The notes beneath the pieces are model-generated. The model had not been told where the DNA came from. It saw nothing but the letters and a program-made list of their open reading frames with translations, and did no database searches. From assembly GCA_023128415.1 (NCBI GenBank), contig JAGMEA010000014.1:1-44949 (forward strand): 44,949 bases of DNA, given 5' to 3'. The position numbers and the translations under genes were made by a program. The stretch comes from Candidatus Babeliales bacterium. GTDB taxonomy: Bacteria > Babelota > Babeliae > Babelales > UBA12411. Positions 1 to 9,489 of this stretch are shown piece after piece. How positions within the stretch are numbered: position 1 is the stretch's first letter; the number at the start of each line of letters is the position of its first letter.

Positions 1-38
1 AGCGTTCATTCTGAGCCAGGATCAAACTCTCCGTATCA
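1..38 (-). rRNA. rrs: 16S ribosomal RNA, 5' end only (gene continues out of the window to the left)
   Basis: Reverse complement of 1-30 reads AGAGTTTGATCCTGGCTCAGAATGAACGCT, the universal 16S 5' (27F) sequence; mature 5' end estimated. Confidence 0.95.
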
Positions 39-68
39 AAAATTATGACACAAAGGATCCAAAACGTC

Positions 69-88
69 AGGCAAATTTACATTTGCCT
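69..88 (-). other. Hairpin in 16S leader (AGGCAAAT-TTAC-ATTTGCCT)
   Basis: Perfect 8-bp inverted repeat just upstream of the 16S 5' end; possible processing/leader structure. Confidence 0.4.
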
Positions 89-424
89 TTTCCGTGAATT
101 TCAAAGACAAAAACTTTTCAACCTCCAACTCTTGTTTTAAGTAAGAGCCAAATACTATAGTGTTTTTGCACTATTTTCAAGATAAAATTTTCAATTTTTT
201 CAGTGGAAACTTATAACAAGAAGTAAGTTCATTTCAGCTACGATATAACTGAAAGATTCGAAGATTTCTACTTACATTCTCCAATGAGTTCCCATTCCCC
301 ATTTGTTTAATGTAACAATAAAGTAAACCTTAAAAAGGAGGTTGTCTAGCAAATTTTTAATTTTTTTAAAAAAAATATTGATTGAATAACTTTGTAAAAA
401 ATAACCTTAAAGAAGGAGGTCGTT

Positions 425-613
425 ATGAACAAAAAAGCAAACCACCCCAATAATTGCCCTAGATGCGGAAATCCAACTTGTGATGGATATTGCGAAAAGA
501 GCAGATCTGTACCAGAAAAACATAAAAAAAAACAAAGAAAAATAGACAAAGATAAAACTCCAAATAGAGTTTGGCCTACAGATCAAGAGAAAAATAAAGG
601 TCCAAAAATCTAG
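425..613 (+). CDS. Small zinc-ribbon-like protein (62 aa)
   Basis: CPRCGNPTCDGYC motif; strong SD AAGGAGGT immediately upstream of ATG. Confidence 0.7.
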   Translation: MNKKANHPNNCPRCGNPTCDGYCEKSRSVPEKHKKKQRKIDKDKTPNRVWPTDQEKNKGPKI

Positions 614-725
614 AATTTAGCAATTCAAAATAGACCCTAGTCTGAGTAGTCTTTATTATAAGCCCTTTTTGGCCTATACTGTATACATATAATCCATACA
701 AAAATAATACGGAACCACCAAAACT

Positions 726-1808
726 ATGCTTATAGATGAATTAAAAGAGAAACTCAAATCTGTAGAGTCTGATGTTAAGGCAATAAAAGCCTACTGGGAG
801 AACTCTGGACTTGAACCTAGGCATAATGAATTAAAGGCAATATCAGAAGAAGAAGATTTTTGGAAAAATCCTAATCATATTAAAATCTCTAAGGAATTAC
901 AGGGTCTAAAAATATTAAGAGAAGAATATAATGAAATTACCTCTGGCTATAAAGACAGCTTTGAACTTCTAGAGCTGTTTAAAAGCAACGAACAAGAGTT
1001 AAAAAATATTAGACCAGATATTGAAGCTTTGTGTAGAAAAATCAACAAATTTAAAATCAATCTTCTTTTAAATAAGTCTACCGACAAACGTAACTGCTTT
1101 CTAAATATTAATGCAGGAGCTGGTGGCACAGAATCTCAGGACTGGGCAGAAATGATTCTTAGAATGTATTTACGCTTCTGTGAAAGAGAAGGGTTTAAGC
1201 TTGATATTTTGGATTATCAAACTGGAGAAGAAGCTGGAATAAAATCAGCAACCCTATTTATTAAAGGCAAAAATGCCTATGGGCTCCTTAAAGGCGAAGC
1301 TGGAATTCATAGGTTAGTTCGAATATCTCCTTTCGATTCAAATAAAAGAAGGCATACCTCCTTTTGTGCTATTAATATAACACCTGAAGTTGAAGAAGAG
1401 AAAATTGAAATAAATCCAGACGACCTACGTATTGACACTTATAGGGCAGGAGGAAAAGGCGGACAGCATGTTAATAAAACAGATTCTGCTGTACGAATTA
1501 CTCATATACCAACAAACATAGTTGTTCAATGTCAAAATGAGCGTTCTCAGACTCAGAATAAACAAACAGCCATGAAAATGTTAATGGCCAAGCTTGTTGA
1601 AAAACGTGAAAATGAGAAAAAGAATTTAGAAGCGGCCAAAGATAAACAAAAGATTGAGTGGGGATCTCAAATTAGATCATATGTTTTACACCCATACAAA
1701 ATGGTAAAAGATCATCGGACAAATTTAGAATCACCACAGCCTGATTTAGTTTTGGATGGTGATATAATGAATTTTATAGAAAGTTATTTAATATCATTAG
1801 CTGAATAA
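726..1808 (+). CDS. prfB: Peptide chain release factor 2
   Basis: RF2 signature HRLVRISPFDSNKRRHTSF (SPF) and GGQ motif in YRAGGKGGQHVNKTDSAVRITHIPT. Confidence 0.95.
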   Translation: MLIDELKEKLKSVESDVKAIKAYWENSGLEPRHNELKAISEEEDFWKNPNHIKISKELQGLKILREEYNEITSGYKDSFELLELFKSNEQELKNIRPDIEALCRKINKFKINLLLNKSTDKRNCFLNINAGAGGTESQDWAEMILRMYLRFCEREGFKLDILDYQTGEEAGIKSATLFIKGKNAYGLLKGEAGIHRLVRISPFDSNKRRHTSFCAINITPEVEEEKIEINPDDLRIDTYRAGGKGGQHVNKTDSAVRITHIPTNIVVQCQNERSQTQNKQTAMKMLMAKLVEKRENEKKNLEAAKDKQKIEWGSQIRSYVLHPYKMVKDHRTNLESPQPDLVLDGDIMNFIESYLISLAE

Positions 1809-1812
1809 CAAC

Positions 1813-2775
1813 ATGGATACACAAAAAATCAAAGAAACTATTCTAATTTTATGTGAAGAAGTAAAAAAGCCGAAAATTGTATTAGGATTTTCGGGAGGCC
1901 CGGATTCTACCTTACTTTTCCATGCCTTAAAGGATTTATATAAAGAAAACGAAATTGACTTGATTTGCGCGCATTTAAATCATGGCTGGAGAGAAGATTC
2001 AATTAAAGATGAAGAATTTTGTAGGCAACTTTGTAATACATATAAGGTTGAGTTCGTTTCTGAGCATGCTAAAAATTTAAGGCCGCCTAAATATAATGGC
2101 TCTAAAGAAGAACTCGGACGCAAACTGAGACAAACATTTTTAAATGAGGTTTTAGAAAAAGAAAGCGCTCAATTCATCGCCTTAGGTCACCATGCCGATG
2201 ATCAACAAGAGACTTTCTTTTTACGCCTAATCAGGGGCTCAAGCTTGAGTGGTCTAACCTGTATGAAAGAAAGGAATGGAGCTTATATCAGACCGCTTCT
2301 TAATACCAGCAAAGAAGAAATTTTAAATTATTTAAAGATTAATGACTTAAATTACAAAACTGACTCCAGTAATGCATCAGACGATTTTCTTAGAAACAGG
2401 ATTAGAAAGAATGTGATTCCAGCTTTAAAGAAATGTGATGAACGCTTTAATAAAAAATTTAGGGATACATTAACTCATCTAAAAAATGAAGAAAAACTAT
2501 TGCGGAATGTAACTGAAGAAACCTATCAGTCAGTATTTAATGGTGCTAAGGGAAAAGTGTCAAAATTTATTGAACTATCCCCTAGCCTTCAAAAAAGCCT
2601 TATTATTTGTTGGTTAAAGAAAGAAAAGGTCTCATTTAACCCTAGCAATTCATATTTAGACGAAATCACTAAGTTTATTTCTTCCCCTAGGGGAGGATCG
2701 CATTCTTTGCACAAAGCTTGGAAAGTTATTAAAAAACAGGGTTTGTTTTGGATAAAAAAAATAGGCCCTAAATAA
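1813..2775 (+). CDS. tilS: tRNA(Ile)-lysidine synthase
   Basis: N-terminal PP-loop SGGPDS (VLGFSGGPDSTLLFHAL), AHLNHGWR, LGHHADDQQETFFLRLIRGSSLSGL. Confidence 0.92.
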   Translation: MDTQKIKETILILCEEVKKPKIVLGFSGGPDSTLLFHALKDLYKENEIDLICAHLNHGWREDSIKDEEFCRQLCNTYKVEFVSEHAKNLRPPKYNGSKEELGRKLRQTFLNEVLEKESAQFIALGHHADDQQETFFLRLIRGSSLSGLTCMKERNGAYIRPLLNTSKEEILNYLKINDLNYKTDSSNASDDFLRNRIRKNVIPALKKCDERFNKKFRDTLTHLKNEEKLLRNVTEETYQSVFNGAKGKVSKFIELSPSLQKSLIICWLKKEKVSFNPSNSYLDEITKFISSPRGGSHSLHKAWKVIKKQGLFWIKKIGPK

Positions 2776-2806
2776 TACTAGAGCCTTAAAGACCATATTC
2801 TTTATT

Positions 2807-3328
2807 TCACCATTTTAATGCATCAATCCATTTTTTAGTACACTTAACATCCTCATCGGAAAGCCCCCGTATTAACTCATCAAAAACTTCTATTCTATTT
2901 CTTCCCGAATCTACCTTAGCTTTATATTCAATAGCCCTGTCTCGTGCTTCCAGATCTGTAATAGATGGGGGTTTTGGTCGCATCACATCTATTGCTAGAT
3001 ATATATTTTGAAGATCCAGAGGGCTCGGATTCCAAATTCTTACTTCTTCCTCTAAATAAAAAACAGGCTCGAACACAGCTGTCTTTCTATTACGTGGTGG
3101 AGAAAAATCACCTGAAAACCCGTTTTTCTGATCTAAAAATCTAGGGTATTCCTGAAATCTTACCACACCTGTTGTTAATACAACTTTTACACTTTCTCCG
3201 CGTTTTATAATATATTCAGTATCCTCTACTTTAAACCTGATATCCTTTATGCACCCATTTTTAAAATAAATAGCCTGTAAATTGCAGCTACAAATCAAAA
3301 CTAATCCAAATAGAAATTTTAAAATCAC
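2807..3328 (-). CDS. Hypothetical exported protein (173 aa)
   Basis: N-terminal signal-like segment MILKFLFGLVLICSCNLQA; no family recognised. Confidence 0.6.
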   Translation of the reverse strand: MILKFLFGLVLICSCNLQAIYFKNGCIKDIRFKVEDTEYIIKRGESVKVVLTTGVVRFQEYPRFLDQKNGFSGDFSPPRNRKTAVFEPVFYLEEEVRIWNPSPLDLQNIYLAIDVMRPKPPSITDLEARDRAIEYKAKVDSGRNRIEVFDELIRGLSDEDVKCTKKWIDALKW

Positions 3329-3532
3329 ACCGCCCCCTTATAACTATGAATATAAAACACTCATTAATAGTAAGCCATTACAGAGTCTAAAATCAATAAA
3401 ACCACGCTAAAAATGTGTAGATTGACCCTACCCGCCTAATTGACAATTAGAAATATTTATATAATAATTAGCACTGGGGATTCTTCTGTTGGCTTTAAAA
3501 TTATGATCATTAACTAAAAACAGGGAAAAAGT

Positions 3533-3796
3533 ATGCTTAAAAAAATATACCGAACTTTAGCTTTAACTCTCATATTAGCTTCTAGTATTAATACCAATCC
3601 AGGTGATAAGTCTAAGGATCAAAGTAGAGATAACGAATTGTTAGATGCTGCAAAAAAAGTCAGCCTAGAGCTGCATACAATGGTAGAAACTTTAAGAAGA
3701 AAAGCAAAAAGTATCGAAGAATTTGAAAAATTATTAAGAGAATACATAATAGTTAGAAGCGAAGAAGCTGATGGTGGTTATGTTCTTCTGGATTAG
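3533..3796 (+). CDS. Hypothetical small exported protein (87 aa)
   Basis: Signal-like N-terminus MLKKIYRTLALTLILASSINT; SD-like GGGAAAAAGT upstream. Confidence 0.5.
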   Translation: MLKKIYRTLALTLILASSINTNPGDKSKDQSRDNELLDAAKKVSLELHTMVETLRRKAKSIEEFEKLLREYIIVRSEEADGGYVLLD

Positions 3797-3953
3797 CAAC
3801 GTTCCTTTTTAAAAATAAGTTAGTATAAATATTCAAAATCTAAATACATTTATTTTTTAAGCTAGTTATATCAAATTACCATATTCATTCCCTTATACTC
3901 TTTAATAAAATTAAACTAGATATAGACTAGGATTCTTAATAAAAAGAAGGAAT

Positions 3954-5012
3954 ATGGTTTTAATAAAAAATTATTCTGTCTATCCGGATAGAAAAAAGAA
4001 AAAAACTATTTTTTTTTTCGTTATATCACTAATAATACATACTTTTATAGTAATGTTATTCATTTTTCATGCCTTTACTAAAAAATCATTTACAATTTTG
4101 CAACCAAATAAACCTTTTAAAGATATCCCAGCCAGTCTAAAACCTAGGACAGGATCTCTAAATAGCAGCGTTTTTTTCGATTTTGACTCTCCAGAAAAAC
4201 AATCTTTGCCAAAACAACCAAAACAAGCACTTAAAAAAGTAGTCGAAAGCCTTACAACCCTACCAGAACAAAAAGCTCTAGAAGAAACAAAGAATTCTCA
4301 AGAAGGTTCAACGGAAAAAGCGGAACCACATAAAATAAAAGCTGGAGAAACTCCAACTCCAATGAAAAAAGAAATAAAAGAAGTTAAAATAGAGGTGGAA
4401 AAAGAAAAAGCTCATAAAAAACTAACTGAAGAAGAATTAAGACGACTAGCTCTTCAAAATTTATTAAAAAGGCCATTAGAAGAATTAGAAGCAAAAAACA
4501 AAGTCGATAAATTACAACAAAATAAACCATCTTTACTTGAAATGGTTGCATCCAAATTAGGTGCTCCAGCAAAACAACTTTCAACCCATGTTCCAATGGG
4601 TGTTCCTGGTTTAATGAAAAGTAAAGGATTTGATTTGGCCGAACGTAAAGGTGATGATACCAAAAAACCAACCTTTGAAGATTTAAAATATGTTTGTTAT
4701 CTGAGAAAAATCGCTGGCTGCCTGGCTGAGGGTGTAGGCAACATAGCCCAAAGATTTCAAGCAAGTGGTAGAGGTAAAATTGAAATTCTTTTTGAAATAG
4801 GCAAGAGTGGAAACCTTGATGGAACAGAAGTTTTAAGAACGTCGGACAAATATCTAGAAGCTTTATTACATAATGTTGTTAAAACATCCGCCCCCTATCC
4901 ACCAATTCCAAAATACTTTAAAAAAGAATATTTTTTCTCAAAAATAGAAATTTCTTATGATCAGACCCCAACCTACAGATCAATGGAAGCAACTCTGTAT
5001 GCCTTGGTCTAA
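3954..5012 (+). CDS. TonB-like energy transducer / TonB C-terminal domain protein
   Basis: Cytoplasmic basic N-terminus, single TM, K/E/P-rich spacer, C-terminal GKIEILFEIGKSGNLDGTEVLRTSDKYLEALLHNVVKTSAPYPPIP resembling TonB C-terminal domain. Confidence 0.75.
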   Translation: MVLIKNYSVYPDRKKKKTIFFFVISLIIHTFIVMLFIFHAFTKKSFTILQPNKPFKDIPASLKPRTGSLNSSVFFDFDSPEKQSLPKQPKQALKKVVESLTTLPEQKALEETKNSQEGSTEKAEPHKIKAGETPTPMKKEIKEVKIEVEKEKAHKKLTEEELRRLALQNLLKRPLEELEAKNKVDKLQQNKPSLLEMVASKLGAPAKQLSTHVPMGVPGLMKSKGFDLAERKGDDTKKPTFEDLKYVCYLRKIAGCLAEGVGNIAQRFQASGRGKIEILFEIGKSGNLDGTEVLRTSDKYLEALLHNVVKTSAPYPPIPKYFKKEYFFSKIEISYDQTPTYRSMEATLYALV

Positions 5013-5118
5013 AATCACAAACATCTACTAATAGTTATCAAATTTCTTTATTTGTCTCTCTAGCCTTTGGTATTTTTCTTTATAGTAGGAAAAAACTAAA
5101 ATGGTTGGGGACAATAAC

Positions 5119-5598
5119 ATGGATACGAAGAGAAAATTCTTCTGTTTGTTTTTGGGCTTAAGCCTATCAGTATCCGCTTTCTATCCATGCGAGCTCTCTC
5201 TAAATACTACTAATACTTGGTATAATTTAGGCAAATATAAAAATCCCACAGAAAAAAATGCTCTTGTTAAATTTATTACATTTAGATCCCCTAGAGTCCT
5301 AAAACTACAAGCCCTTACTCTAAAATGGACTGGGAAACCAATTAAAAAGCTTTCCGCTTCTCTGTACAGAAAAAAATATGAAAAGGATGTTTTAGCCCCT
5401 ATAGAAGAAAACGTAGTTAGTGATGGAACCTGGAATAACAAAAAACAAGAACTTGCCTTCAATTTGGACGAAAAGCTAATTGCCTTTAACAAATATTATT
5501 TGGTTTTAAATTATCCATCAAACATTGAAAAGAATATAAAACGAGGAAAATTTATACCAATAAAACAAAGACCTTATAAAGTAGTAGCAATGCGTTAG
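5119..5598 (+). CDS. Hypothetical exported protein (about 159 aa; the track ORF starts at 5101, a better start is the ATG at 5119)
   Basis: Signal-like MDTKRKFFCLFLGLSLSVSA; GGGG-rich SD-like sequence before ATG at 5119. Confidence 0.55.
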   Translation: MDTKRKFFCLFLGLSLSVSAFYPCELSLNTTNTWYNLGKYKNPTEKNALVKFITFRSPRVLKLQALTLKWTGKPIKKLSASLYRKKYEKDVLAPIEENVVSDGTWNNKKQELAFNLDEKLIAFNKYYLVLNYPSNIEKNIKRGKFIPIKQRPYKVVAMR

Positions 5599-5688
5599 CA
5601 TTAGCCTTTGACAAAAGGCATACAGAAATCTAGGCTTATTCTCTGCCTTATTAAAAAGATCAACAACATAGCTAAAACTACATAAAAA

Positions 5689-6759
5689 ATGAATCTAAGA
5701 AAATATTTTTTAATAATATCAATATTTTTCACCTGCAATCTATACCCACAAAAGAATCTTAAAGAAGAAAATTCTAGGACAGCAAGAGCAATAAAACAAA
5801 TAAAGGGAACAAAAAATTGTATTGGTCCCGTTTCACAAAAAATCTATTCTTTTATCAACAAAAATTTAACTACTAATACAGTAACATCTAGCCTATTTGT
5901 CTATAGAGGAATAAAAGAATTAATAGATTTTTTATCATTCGATAAAAATTTTTTTTTTGAATATCTTAATAACTTTGAAAAGTTTAATTATAAAAAGCTC
6001 CCAGTACATACAGAAAAATTAATCCATAAATTATGTCTTGATGCTGATCTAGACATAAAAAACATGGCGTTTTTAGAAAGTGACGAAATTTATTCTGGTG
6101 CTACTACTGGTGGGGTTAAGAAAAATATCATCTTTTGTTCATCAGAATTCAATGAATATGATTTAGAAAAACAAAAATATGTAATAGGACATGAAATATC
6201 ACACATAAAGCATAGGGATGGATTTTATAGATGCATAGCATTAATTAGTATACCAATTATTACAAATATCTTATTAAAGCTATCAAAACATCTATTCCTA
6301 AAGTTTTCAAACAATCCTAAAGTAAAAAACTATCCCAAAATAGAAAGCTTTTTCCAAAAAATAAAAGAAATTACAAATACAAAAAGTGATGATCCTGCCG
6401 CAGAAATTATATACTCTTTTTGTTTTCATTACTTTTTATTTGGCCTTATATATTATCTTACAGCAAGATCTCAAGAAAAAAGATGTGATCTTGAATCTGT
6501 AAAACTATTTAATAGTTCAGCCAATGCTGCCTGGAAACATTATCAAAAGTATGCCGATGAACGAAGAGCATATGCCGATGATCTAAGAGAATTAAATAAA
6601 CAATATCCACCAGTAACGTCATTCAAAAAAACACTAATGCTAATAATAAATGGCTATTATGAAATTTTCAAAAGAATAATTAAAGTTGATTTACCAGAAC
6701 ATCCTCCAATCGCAGCAAGAATTAAATATTTAAAAGCCTTAGATTTAGAATCCATTTAA
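5689..6759 (+). CDS. M48-family zinc metalloprotease, predicted exported/membrane
   Basis: HEISHIKHRDG (HExxH) followed by hydrophobic segments and ARSQEKRCDLES (third-ligand region); signal-like N-terminus. Confidence 0.85.
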   Translation: MNLRKYFLIISIFFTCNLYPQKNLKEENSRTARAIKQIKGTKNCIGPVSQKIYSFINKNLTTNTVTSSLFVYRGIKELIDFLSFDKNFFFEYLNNFEKFNYKKLPVHTEKLIHKLCLDADLDIKNMAFLESDEIYSGATTGGVKKNIIFCSSEFNEYDLEKQKYVIGHEISHIKHRDGFYRCIALISIPIITNILLKLSKHLFLKFSNNPKVKNYPKIESFFQKIKEITNTKSDDPAAEIIYSFCFHYFLFGLIYYLTARSQEKRCDLESVKLFNSSANAAWKHYQKYADERRAYADDLRELNKQYPPVTSFKKTLMLIINGYYEIFKRIIKVDLPEHPPIAARIKYLKALDLESI

Positions 6760-7030
6760 AAATTTTAAGTAAAACTAAACCTTTTGTATTAAAAGAATTT
6801 TCATATTATAATATAGCTATATGTTTTTTAGTTTCATCTTATTTAAGAGCCCAATGGGGGATAGTTTATGAAAGTTTTCATTTTGTTCATCTAGATTGTC
6901 GAAAGAGTGTTAAAAGCAACTCTAAAGGCATCTTCTAATCATTTAGTCACATAGCTTATTGTATAACTCGAACTGACATAATTTGTTTATGTAGCAAGTG
7001 TAATCTTCAAAAATCAAAAGAGGATTAATA

Positions 7031-7942
7031 ATGTTTCATGCTAATCGCACGATGTCTTTCTTATGCCTTTGTATAGGTATATTGATTATAAATGCCTGTA
7101 AAAATAAATCTTACAATGAAAGAAATGAAAAAATGGATAACACCGAAAAAAAACCATCTGAATGGATAAATCACATAGATGAAATAATAATATCAAATTC
7201 CGTAAAATCGTTTTTAAGCAAAGATAAATTTGGTAAAGAAGTAATACTTGAGTGGATAAAAACCGATATGCTGTCCCCAAAATATTCTTCTGCGATGAAA
7301 AGTGTTTGGAAAATTGCTTGTCAAACATATACAACGATAGAAATGGATTTTCTTAAAGCTCATCCTGAAGTCGTTGGTAGTGATGCACACTTCAAGCCAT
7401 TTGAATCTTTATTTAAAGCTGGGATAAATAATGTTGATTGGAACCTAGTTAAAGAAAAAATGCAAAATATACTAAAAGGCATTTTTATATTCGATTCTTC
7501 TATCTATAGCAATGAAATGAAGAAATCCCTAGAAAATGTTAGGCAAATTTTTGTAAGCTTAAAAGATAAAGAAAATGGCAAGCAACTTGGCTTTATAACA
7601 TTTTTGATATCACCAAAATACAAACATGGTTATGTTAAATCTATAGCCCTTTCGATTTTACCTAAAGAACAAAATCGTGGACTTGGCAAATTGGCTATGA
7701 GCTCAATTTTTAAAATAATTCCACAAACAAAAAGTATCTTTCTTTGTACCCGAATTACAAACCAAAAAGCAAAAAATGCATATCTTAATTGGGGATTTGT
7801 TGAAAATAGAAAGCTCATCTCAACTGAAAATCAATATACATTTAATAAAGACCACTGGATATTTATGGAATACAAATCAAAAGAAGCTGATGTTTTGCAA
7901 AAACTAAGTAAAAAAATAGTGGTAAAACAATTAAATCCATAA
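7031..7942 (+). CDS. Predicted lipoprotein with GNAT-type N-acetyltransferase domain
   Basis: N-terminal SFLCLCIGILIINACKNK (lipobox-like INAC); LSILPKEQNRGLGKLAMSSIF (acetyl-CoA binding QxxGxG/A-like) and NQKAKNAYLNWGFVENRK. Confidence 0.7.
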   Translation: MFHANRTMSFLCLCIGILIINACKNKSYNERNEKMDNTEKKPSEWINHIDEIIISNSVKSFLSKDKFGKEVILEWIKTDMLSPKYSSAMKSVWKIACQTYTTIEMDFLKAHPEVVGSDAHFKPFESLFKAGINNVDWNLVKEKMQNILKGIFIFDSSIYSNEMKKSLENVRQIFVSLKDKENGKQLGFITFLISPKYKHGYVKSIALSILPKEQNRGLGKLAMSSIFKIIPQTKSIFLCTRITNQKAKNAYLNWGFVENRKLISTENQYTFNKDHWIFMEYKSKEADVLQKLSKKIVVKQLNP

Positions 7943-7955
7943 AATCTAGAAATTA

Positions 7956-8001
7956 CTCTGAATATAAATATTTTTAAAATTAAAAATATTTATATTCAGA
8001 G
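7956..8001. repeat. Perfect 21-bp inverted repeat with 4-nt loop
   Basis: CTCTGAATATAAATATTTTTA-AAAT-TAAAAATATTTATATTCAGAG. Confidence 0.9.
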
Positions 8002-8097
8002 CCGGTTAAATTTTAACCAGTCTGTTATTCTAGACTTTCTTTCATCTATCTTTTAACCTATCTAAAACTTTAGCAGTTTCATCTAAAGGGTAGTAGT

Positions 8098-9477
8098 GTG
8101 TCAAAAGTAGTAATTTTAGGAGCTGGTCTAACAGGACTATCAACAGCTTATCACCTGGAAAAAAACAAGTTTTCTAATTATAAAATTTTCGAACAAGACA
8201 ATACTCCAGGTGGGCTCTGCAAAAGTATCAAGCAAGATGGCTTTATTTTTGATTATACAGGCCATCTACTCCATATTAACGACGAATATTTTAAAACTTT
8301 TTTAGATTCCGCTCTCGGCCTCGAAAATTTAAATCTAATACAAAGAAGATCTTTTGTTTTCTCTAACGAAACCTTTACTCACTATCCATTTCAAACAAAT
8401 CTATATGGACTACCTAATAACGTTATTTCTGAATGTATAAAAGGATTTGTTAATAGAAAAACTAAAATTCGAAAACCTAAAAATTTTCATGAATGGGTAT
8501 TAAAACACTTCGGAAATGGAATAGGAAAACATTTTCACTTCCCGTTTCAAAAAAAGCTATTTTCCTACGATATTAAAAAAGTACTGCCCTCCTGGACAGG
8601 TCGCTTTGTTCCATCAACAAGTTTAAAATCCATAGTTGAAGGAGCATTAGAAGATAAAGCAAAAAAAGTTGGATATAACAGCAGCTTTTACTATCCCAAA
8701 TCTAATGGAATACAAACACTTCCAAACTTATTATTAAGACAACTCCAAAATAAAGTTTTAACAAACCATAAAGTATCGTCCATAGACTTGAAAAACAAAA
8801 TTGTATTTTTTGAAAATGGACACCAAGAATCTTATAATATTTTGGTATCAACTCTTCCTTTAAATGTTTTTCTAAAAATGTCTAAAGAAAAATCATCTAC
8901 CAATTTAAAATCTGCAACCAATAAGCTTGTATGCAATTCTCTAATAAATTTTAATTTAGGTTTTAACGTTGGAGACTTAACAACTAAGCACTGGATATAT
9001 GTACCGGAAAGTAAATACGCTTTTTATCGAATCGGATTTTGGCATAATTTTTCAGAAAACATGGCTCCAAAAGGACATAGCTCTTTATATGGAGAATTTT
9101 CCCATATACCTGGCACAAAAACAAAAAAGCAATTAGAAAATCTTACACAAAAATGTGTAAATCAGACTCTTTCTATTTTGGGACTAAGCAAACAAAATAT
9201 TGTAATACAAAAAAATCTCCACTTAAAACATGCTTATGTCATCTATGATGCTTGGAGAGAAAAAAATTTAAAAAAATTACATAAGAAATTAAATGAAGAG
9301 TCTGTATACTCTGTAGGAAGATTTGGAGAGTGGAAATACTCTAGCATGCAAGAAGCCGTATTAGACGGAAAAATCGCAGCGGAGACAATTGTTAACAAAA
9401 CTTTCTTAGCAGCAAGTAAAACATCTTTAGAAAAAAACATAATATCACAGCAGGACAAAAAGGAAGCAACTTTATAA
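8098..9477 (+). CDS. FAD/NAD(P)-binding oxidoreductase (protoporphyrinogen-oxidase/UDP-galactopyranose-mutase-like), GTG start
   Basis: Rossmann motif VVILGAGLTGLSTAYHLEKN and TPGGLCKS; C-terminal FGEWKYSSMQEAVLDGKIAAE. Confidence 0.82.
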   Translation: MSKVVILGAGLTGLSTAYHLEKNKFSNYKIFEQDNTPGGLCKSIKQDGFIFDYTGHLLHINDEYFKTFLDSALGLENLNLIQRRSFVFSNETFTHYPFQTNLYGLPNNVISECIKGFVNRKTKIRKPKNFHEWVLKHFGNGIGKHFHFPFQKKLFSYDIKKVLPSWTGRFVPSTSLKSIVEGALEDKAKKVGYNSSFYYPKSNGIQTLPNLLLRQLQNKVLTNHKVSSIDLKNKIVFFENGHQESYNILVSTLPLNVFLKMSKEKSSTNLKSATNKLVCNSLINFNLGFNVGDLTTKHWIYVPESKYAFYRIGFWHNFSENMAPKGHSSLYGEFSHIPGTKTKKQLENLTQKCVNQTLSILGLSKQNIVIQKNLHLKHAYVIYDAWREKNLKKLHKKLNEESVYSVGRFGEWKYSSMQEAVLDGKIAAETIVNKTFLAASKTSLEKNIISQQDKKEATL

Positions 9478-9489
9478 GAAGAAAGTAGT

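Noticed and set aside
4384-4764. Antisense ORFs inside the TonB-like gene (126 and 69 aa)
   Set aside because: Opposite strand of a well-supported CDS, no SD or recognisable motifs.
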